Shown here: one piece after another, positions 1 to 4,654 of the stretch
How positions within the stretch are numbered: position 1 is the first letter of the stretch
Layout: every line of letters begins with the position of its first letter
Source of the DNA: Lachnospiraceae bacterium
Lineage (GTDB): Bacteria > Bacillota > Clostridia > Lachnospirales > Lachnospiraceae
Assembly: GCA_009774345.1 (NCBI GenBank)
Contig: VSNR01000358.1
Span: forward strand, 1 to 13,737
Length of the DNA stretch: 13,737 nt
Direction of reading: 5' to 3'
Notes under the pieces: model-generated
Seen by the model: the letters and a program-made list of their open reading frames with translations, nothing else
What the model was told of the DNA's origin: nothing
Databases searched by the model: none
Program-made: the position numbers and the translations under genes

Positions 1-57
1 ATGTGCGGCATGCAAAGTCTAAATCAGGCGCATTTAATCTGCATGGAGCTGGTGCAT
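1..57. other. Left edge, no recognisable gene
   Basis: These bases lie beyond the topB stop codon. On the minus strand one reading frame stays open from about position 79 to the window edge, but the peptide (containing LDAPAP and LNAPDLD) resembles no topoisomerase tail and I do not recognise it. An imperfect repeat GGCGCATTTAATCTGCATGG / GGTGCATCTAATTCGCTGG spans roughly 27-70. This is probably foreign sequence joined to the truncated topB, or a contig-end artefact. Confidence 0.4.
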
Positions 58-1833
58 CTAATTCGCTGGACAACAATCACTGACACAGTGATAAGTCTGT
101 ACAAGCCTGTTTACCATATCTTCTATGCCGTCCATAAACTCCTGCATGGAATACTCACCCTTTGCAATGAGCGTCAGCGCATTTTCCCAATCGGCGGTAA
201 GTTTTGGCGATTTTACCACATCAGGAAGCACGGTAATGAGCTTTACCCCGTCCTCCGTTGGTATCATCTGCTTTTTCTCCCGCTTCACAAAACCGTCCTT
301 CACCAGCTTTTCTATAATATCCGCCCTTGTTGCAGGCGTACCAAGCCCCCTGCGCTCTGCGTCTGCCCCGATATCCTCTGATCCGGCACGTTCCATAGCA
401 GACAATAAGCTGTCCTCCGTAAAATGTTTTGGCGGCTGTGTGAAATGCTCTGATACCTTTGTCTGCACTCCGTCAAATGCCTGTCCCTCCGACAGTTCCG
501 GCAGCTTTTTCTCCTCTTTTTCCTTATCCTCCACTGTCTTATAGGAACGCCTGAAAGCCGCTTCAAAGTCTTTCCAGCCATTTCTTGTTACGGATTTACC
601 GGAAACCGTAAAAACAGAACCGTTACAGTCAAACTCCGCCTTAACCGTTTCATACTCATGCTTTTCCCCTGTGGCACAGAGTAAGCGGTTTGCGGCAAGG
701 GATAGGATTTTCATTTCCCCCTCCGGCACAGCGGAAAGGTCAGCGGCGGCAATCTCCATTGTGGGAATAATTGCATGGTGGTCAGTTACCTTCTTACTGT
801 CCATTACCCTCTTAATGTCCGGTTCTGCCCCGGTCTGTTCCTCAAAGAGAACCGCTTTGTAAACCGCCCCGATCACAGCCTTTGCCGTATCTTCCATATC
901 GTCCGATAAATACTGGCTGTCAGTGCGGGGATATGTAACCAGCTTTTTCTCATAAAGGCTCTGCGTGTACTCTAAGGTCTGCTTTGCGGTAAAGCCGAAT
1001 AAACGGTTCGCATCCCTCTGTAATGTGGTAAGGTCATAGAGCTTCGGCGGCTGTACGGTTTTCGTTTCCTTTGTGACGGATACAACTGTTGCGGCTCTGC
1101 TTTCACACGCTGCAGCGATGCTCTCTGCCTGTGCCTTGTCATCTGTCCTTTCCGTTGCCGCATCAATCCCGTCCATCAGGATATGCGCCGTATAATAGGG
1201 TTCTTTTTTGAAATTCCTTATTTTTTCCTCACGCTCCACTAACATTGCAAGCGTTGGTGTCTGCACCCTGCCGACCTTTAATACTTTCCCGCCATATAAA
1301 ACCGTAAACAGCCTTGTGCCGTTCAGTCCCACAAGCCAGTCTGCCCTCTGCCTGCACAGTGCGGAATGGTAGAGGTTATCATAATCGCTTCCCGGACGCA
1401 GGTTCTCAAAGCCCTCACGGATTGCGCTTTCCTCCATAGAGGAAATCCAGAGCCGCTTAATGGGTTTTCTGCACCCTGCCATCTCATACACAAGGCGGAA
1501 GATAAGTTCGCCTTCACGCCCTGCGTCCGTTCCGCAAATCACAGCCGAAACATCTTCCCTGTGCATAAGCCCCTTTAACACCTTATACTGCGCCACTGTG
1601 CCGCTTTTTACTTCTGTCTGCCATTCCTCCGGTATCATGGGCAGGCTCTCATAATTCCATTTTTTCCATGCGTCAGAATAGGCATCCGGCTGTGCAAGCT
1701 CCACCAGATGCCCGATGCACCATGAAACAACGAAACCGTTCCCCTCCATGTATCCGTCTTTTCTTTCATCTGCGCCGATCACATGGGAAACTGCCTGTGC
1801 CACGCTCGGCTTCTCGGTTATCACTAACTGCAT
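58..1833 (-). CDS. topB: Type IA DNA topoisomerase III (TopB), C-terminus truncated/altered
   Basis: A type IA topoisomerase that cuts one DNA strand through a 5'-phosphotyrosine link and relaxes or decatenates DNA. ICE-borne copies are thought to act on DNA during transfer or replication. The TOPRIM domain is clear: ITEKPS at residues 5-10 (catalytic Glu7) and TDAGREGEL at 102-110. VGRVQTPTL lies at 187-195, the catalytic Tyr301 is in TYPRTDS, and DHHAIIPT is at 351-358. The ATG at 1833 has GGAGGA seven bases upstream, inside the end of the MT-A70 gene, with only one base between the two genes. The protein is 591 aa; relatives in this element family are nearly 700 aa as I recall and end in a zinc-ribbon-like tail. 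Here the family-like sequence LVQTYHCVSD is followed by CCPAN and a stop, so the tail is missing. The catalytic core is complete, so activity is possible but unproven. Confidence 0.93.
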   Translation of the reverse strand: MQLVITEKPSVAQAVSHVIGADERKDGYMEGNGFVVSWCIGHLVELAQPDAYSDAWKKWNYESLPMIPEEWQTEVKSGTVAQYKVLKGLMHREDVSAVICGTDAGREGELIFRLVYEMAGCRKPIKRLWISSMEESAIREGFENLRPGSDYDNLYHSALCRQRADWLVGLNGTRLFTVLYGGKVLKVGRVQTPTLAMLVEREEKIRNFKKEPYYTAHILMDGIDAATERTDDKAQAESIAAACESRAATVVSVTKETKTVQPPKLYDLTTLQRDANRLFGFTAKQTLEYTQSLYEKKLVTYPRTDSQYLSDDMEDTAKAVIGAVYKAVLFEEQTGAEPDIKRVMDSKKVTDHHAIIPTMEIAAADLSAVPEGEMKILSLAANRLLCATGEKHEYETVKAEFDCNGSVFTVSGKSVTRNGWKDFEAAFRRSYKTVEDKEKEEKKLPELSEGQAFDGVQTKVSEHFTQPPKHFTEDSLLSAMERAGSEDIGADAERRGLGTPATRADIIEKLVKDGFVKREKKQMIPTEDGVKLITVLPDVVKSPKLTADWENALTLIAKGEYSMQEFMDGIEDMVNRLVQTYHCVSDCCPAN

Positions 1834-1834
1834 T

Positions 1835-2395
1835 TTATTTTCCTCCTGTCAATTCAATATCACATTCCACTTCGTTTCCCCATACGTCAAACCCGTCTGT
1901 CTTTCTCCGGGCAAAAAGCTCTATCTTTGGTACACTGCCCATAAGCCGGTTAATCCTTTGATGCACCTCTGCCGGTTTCCTGCTGTGTTCTTCAATATGT
2001 GACATGACTACCTGATGCACCCCTGCATCCACACGCTTCGGTGCGCCTTTTGTTGCCAGAATACAAAGCTCCGCATTGCTGCGTGTCCAGTATCCCATGC
2101 CCCAAAAGAGCGATTCCTTCTTTTTATTCTGCTTCACCCATACAAACGCCACTGTTTTATAGGTAAAGCCCCATGCCTTTATTACTTCCAGCCCTTCCAA
2201 AAGGCAGGGGAATGTTACCCATAGAAATAAGGCACAGTCCTTGTCTGCAATGTCAGCAACCGGAAGTGCCTTTATATCTTCTATGTCCATAGTGGGATAG
2301 TGGCTCTCTGCGCTTCTTCCCATGCCTTTTTTAGAATACACCCTGTAGTGCCAGGGCGGGTCCGCCAGAATAACGGAATACTTCTTTTCTCCCAT
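1835..2395 (-). CDS. MT-A70 family N6-adenine methyltransferase
   Basis: A compact 186-aa S-adenosylmethionine-dependent methyltransferase of the MT-A70 family, expected to methylate the N6 position of adenine in DNA (or RNA). The catalytic motif DPPW is at residues 12-15 (ADPPWHY). LFLWVTFPCLLEG (about 58-70) and a C-terminal HSRKPAEVHQRINRL segment with PKIELFARR complete the Rossmann-type fold. It starts with ATG at 2395, eight bases after the DUF4366 stop. GGAGGAG overlaps that stop region and serves as the ribosome-binding site. Its own 3' end holds the ribosome-binding site of topB, so the genes are very likely co-transcribed and translationally coupled. No restriction enzyme is next to it, so it is a solitary methyltransferase. 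MT-A70 genes are recurrent cargo in Tn1549-like elements; the target sequence is unknown. Confidence 0.92.
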   Translation of the reverse strand: MGEKKYSVILADPPWHYRVYSKKGMGRSAESHYPTMDIEDIKALPVADIADKDCALFLWVTFPCLLEGLEVIKAWGFTYKTVAFVWVKQNKKKESLFWGMGYWTRSNAELCILATKGAPKRVDAGVHQVVMSHIEEHSRKPAEVHQRINRLMGSVPKIELFARRKTDGFDVWGNEVECDIELTGGK

Positions 2396-2403
2396 GCTGT
2401 CGG

Positions 2404-4041
2404 TTACTCCTCCCCATTTTCAAAAAAATCATCTTCGGAACCGTCCTCCGGTTCTTCATCTTCATTCTCGTATTCCTCCTGATCCTCCTCGTCCTCATCT
2501 TCGTCCTCGATGAAGTCCTCTTTTTTCTTACGGACTACCTTGAAATAATAAGCTCCTCCGATAAATGCTGCCGCAAGTGTGCCCATGAGGATATAGGAAA
2601 TGACTGGGTTCGGTTCTGCCGCTTTTTCCTCCGGTTCAGTTTCTTCTGTGCTTTCTTCATCTTCCGTATTTTCTATTTCTCCGGTATTTTCCTCTGTCTG
2701 CTGTTCATCTTCCGGCTTTTCCCCGTTATTGTTTGACAGTGCGCTTTCCCCTGCCGGGATTGCCGATTCCAAAGCTGCGGAATTTTTCGGCAAAGTATCA
2801 CTGTTGCCGGAAGTGGCATTTAACAGGTCATTTTCCGTAATCTCCGTAAGGAAATACACCATTTCCTCCTCCCCGTCACGGTCAATGATAAGGTAGAAAA
2901 CCTTGTCCGATGCCGTCTGGATTGTGTAAAATTCTTTCCCCTGTTCTGACTGTTTCTTTTCTGTATCCCCGCTTTCTGCCTTTTCTTTCTTTTCTGCCGC
3001 ATCCGCTTTGGCAAATTCCTGTTTCTTCTGTTCCTCTGGTGTCTGCGAAACGGTGTTCCCGTCACCGTCTGTTTTGGTGTGTTCCGTTACGGTGGCTGTT
3101 GCGTTCCCCGGCTTGGTGGCTTCGGCATTGACAGGGAGCTGCTCTGCCGGGTTCTCATCACTCTCATCTGCCGGGTCTTTATAATAAGGGTTTTTCGTTT
3201 TATAAACTTCCGACATATTCCCAGCATTGTCCATTGCGGAAATGGTAAAATACTCATACCCTGCGTCAAACTGCTGTAAACGGATATTCAGTGTGCCGTT
3301 TGTGAACTCTGTAAATTCATACCCGTTCACATAAACCGCTTTTGCGCCGGAGTCCGTGTCATGTACCTGGACGCTCAACAGCCCGTCGCTGACTGCCGCA
3401 TTGAGCGTGGGCTTTGTGGTATCAAAACATTTGACTGCCCTGTTTCTTTCATATGTATTGCCTTTCTGGTCTGTGACCTGCACATAGACAGTACAGTTTT
3501 CGGAAATTTCCAGCTTCTTATCTTCCGTCACGTCCGTCCAGCTCCCGTTCTGCCCGACCTTTGCCTGAATTTTTGCAATCTCAAAATTTCCCGTATGCGC
3601 CACGTCCGCCACCTTGAACGTGACAGTTACGGTATCATGAAACCAGCCGTCCGGCTTGTTGATGCTGATTGACACATTCGGTTTTTTATAGGCACAGAGC
3701 CTGTAATCCTCCACGCACACCTTACAGTTACGGTCATATTCATAAGCGCCGCATTTATCCCCACAGGTACATTCCGGTTCCGGCACTTCATTTCCTGAAA
3801 CGCTTTCCCCCTCTGTTTCCTGTTCCGTTGATCCCGGCTCTGATGTTTCCTGCTCCGTGGTGCTTTCCTCCGTACTGCTCTCCGTTTCTTCCTCTGTGCC
3901 GCTTTCCCCGCTGTCCTCTGCCCTTACAGCAATGGCATTGTTCCCGTTCATGGAAAATGCTGCTGTGGGCATACAGAATAATACTGCTGATAAGATGAGC
4001 GATAACACCGCCCTATAACGTAACTTCATTTTTTTGTTCAT
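2404..4041 (-). CDS. DUF4366 / CD1107-family mobile element membrane protein
   Basis: A 545-aa surface or membrane protein of unknown function, conserved next to the wall hydrolase in Tn1549-like elements. Residues 1-41 form a signal peptide (lysines, then SLILSAVLFCMPTAAFS). An acidic Ser/Thr/Glu-rich stretch covers about 42-90. A cysteine cluster follows (Cys91, 93, 97, 106, 109, 116), then two beta-rich Ig-like segments (about 122-208 and 210-282), each ending in a D-x-x-G-N-type turn. A lysine-rich charged linker follows. The DUF4366 core FYTIQTASDKVFYLIIDRDG is at 371-390. One membrane helix lies at about 478-500, followed by KVVRKKK and a very acidic cytoplasmic tail. The topology is therefore mostly extracellular with a short cytosolic end. 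The ATG at 4041 has GGGAGG nine bases upstream and lies inside DUF4315 (29-base overlap), implying coupled translation. A role in mating-pair contact or channel assembly is inference. Confidence 0.88.
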   Translation of the reverse strand: MNKKMKLRYRAVLSLILSAVLFCMPTAAFSMNGNNAIAVRAEDSGESGTEEETESSTEESTTEQETSEPGSTEQETEGESVSGNEVPEPECTCGDKCGAYEYDRNCKVCVEDYRLCAYKKPNVSISINKPDGWFHDTVTVTFKVADVAHTGNFEIAKIQAKVGQNGSWTDVTEDKKLEISENCTVYVQVTDQKGNTYERNRAVKCFDTTKPTLNAAVSDGLLSVQVHDTDSGAKAVYVNGYEFTEFTNGTLNIRLQQFDAGYEYFTISAMDNAGNMSEVYKTKNPYYKDPADESDENPAEQLPVNAEATKPGNATATVTEHTKTDGDGNTVSQTPEEQKKQEFAKADAAEKKEKAESGDTEKKQSEQGKEFYTIQTASDKVFYLIIDRDGEEEMVYFLTEITENDLLNATSGNSDTLPKNSAALESAIPAGESALSNNNGEKPEDEQQTEENTGEIENTEDEESTEETEPEEKAAEPNPVISYILMGTLAAAFIGGAYYFKVVRKKKEDFIEDEDEDEEDQEEYENEDEEPEDGSEDDFFENGEE

Positions 4042-4309
4042 GGCTTTCTGCCTCCCTTTCTGTTTGCTGTTTCTGTCCTGACTGTTCCTCCTGCTCTTTT
4101 TTCTTCAGCAGGCTTAAAATTTCTTCCTCACTGACTTTGTTGAGCAGGATTAGACGCTCCAGAGAAATTTTATTTTTCTCAATAAATTTCATCTTCTCCG
4201 CATCCTCCGCCATCTGTAACTGGCTTTCCAAATCCTTCTGCTTTCCCTGCAGGTCTGCAAGCTGCCCCCGTACTTTGGAAAGCTCCTTTTCAATCCTTTC
4301 CTTTGTCAC
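4013..4309 (-). CDS. DUF4315 family small coiled-coil protein
   Basis: A 98-aa highly charged helical protein matching the DUF4315 family, which is found almost only in conjugative elements, directly upstream of DUF4366. Residues 1-40 read as a heptad-like coiled coil (IEKELSKVRGQLADLQGKQK). A conserved-looking LERLILLNKVSEEEILSLLK segment covers 50-69, and the tail is Glu/Gln-rich. There is no signal peptide or membrane segment, so it is cytosolic. The start is GTG at 4309, supported by GGAAGGG six bases upstream; no alternative in-frame start lies nearby. Its end overlaps the DUF4366 start by 29 bases. It is the first gene after the 17-bp repeat array and may be the first cistron of a DUF4315-DUF4366-MT-A70-topB operon. 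Function unknown; a partner or chaperone of DUF4366 is only a guess. Confidence 0.87.
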   Translation of the reverse strand: MTKERIEKELSKVRGQLADLQGKQKDLESQLQMAEDAEKMKFIEKNKISLERLILLNKVSEEEILSLLKKKEQEEQSGQKQQTEREAESHEQKNEVTL

Positions 4310-4327
4310 ACTATACCCTTCCTTTCT

Positions 4328-4348
4328 GCACCGGATAAGGTGCTTTTT
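4328..4348 (+). terminator. Weak terminator-like hairpin / leader stem upstream of DUF4315
   Basis: GCACC-GGATAA-GGTGC followed by TTTTT reads like a small intrinsic terminator on the plus strand (5-bp stem, 6-base loop, five T). No plus-strand gene precedes it. On the minus-strand transcript the same stem lies five bases upstream of the DUF4315 Shine-Dalgarno (4316-4322), so a role as a leader structure is equally possible. The stem is short and confidence is low. Confidence 0.25.
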
Positions 4349-4358
4349 ATGTCCGTTT

Positions 4359-4643
4359 ACAATTAAAACTGATAATTTCCCGCACGATTTTTACAATTAT
4401 GATTGATAAAATGCCTTTTGATTTTATCCGGCATAAAAGCAAGGCTGCACCCAAACGTACTCACTCTAAAATACCTGTCGCAAGCAGATATACGTTTCAG
4501 AAACAGCCCCACATTATCAAACATAATTGTCTTTTTCATACTGTTTTTATCAAACTATTTGTCACTTTTTTTGTTGAAACAGCTTTTATCATTTTTAATT
4601 GTAAATTATCAATCTTTTTTGTAACTTTATCAGTTATAATTGT
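4359..4643. repeat. Seven copies of a 17-bp iteron-like motif (TTATCAnnnnTAATTGT)
   Basis: Five copies read on the plus strand: 4514-4530 (TTATCAAACATAATTGT), 4547-4562 (one base shorter), 4586-4602 (TTATCATTTTTAATTGT), 4606-4622 (TTATCAATCTTTTTTGT) and 4627-4643 (TTATCAGTTATAATTGT). Two copies are inverted: 4359-4375 (ACAATTAAAACTGATAA) and 4393-4409 (ACAATTATGATTGATAA). The TTATCA block is invariant, and TAATTGT is kept in five of the seven. Start-to-start spacings are 33, 39, 20 and 21 for the direct group and 34 for the inverted pair, so several copies are two helical turns apart. Such arrays usually bind a replication initiator, a transcriptional regulator or a DNA-processing accessory protein. 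Which of these applies cannot be told from the window. Confidence 0.75.
4405..4428. other. 8-bp stem hairpin GATAAAAT/ATTTTATC in leader
   Basis: A perfect 8-bp stem (4405-4412 with 4421-4428) around an 8-base loop. It overlaps one inverted copy of the 17-bp motif and also overlaps TTATCCGG at 4424-4431, which can pair instead with CCGGATAA at 4331-4338. It lies in the presumed untranslated leader of DUF4315. Confidence 0.45.
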
Positions 4644-4654
4644 CACTCAACATT

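Larger units (their letters stand above)
4310..4654. other. 345-bp AT-rich intergenic region with repeat array
   Basis: There is no credible gene here on either strand; the short plus-strand frames have no family resemblance and no ribosome-binding site. The region holds seven copies of a 17-bp motif, a leader-like set of alternative hairpins just upstream of DUF4315, and an 11-bp palindrome GTTTCAGAAAC at 4494-4504. It most likely carries the promoter/operator region of the DUF4315-topB gene group, but a replication or transfer-related origin is also possible. I see no convincing consensus -35/-10 pair. Confidence 0.6.

Noticed and set aside
1..70. Imperfect ~20-bp repeat at the left edge
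   Set aside because: Only two diverged units near the window edge; cannot be distinguished from chance or from a foreign coding sequence.
58..110. Group II intron insertion at the topB break
   Set aside because: The junction begins GTGTCAGTG on the minus strand, which does not fit a GTGYG intron 5' end, and too little sequence remains to see intron domains.
4359..4643. CRISPR array as an explanation of the repeats
   Set aside because: Repeats are 17 bp, AT-rich and in both orientations, with spacers of only 3-22 bp within the direct group; no cas genes are present.
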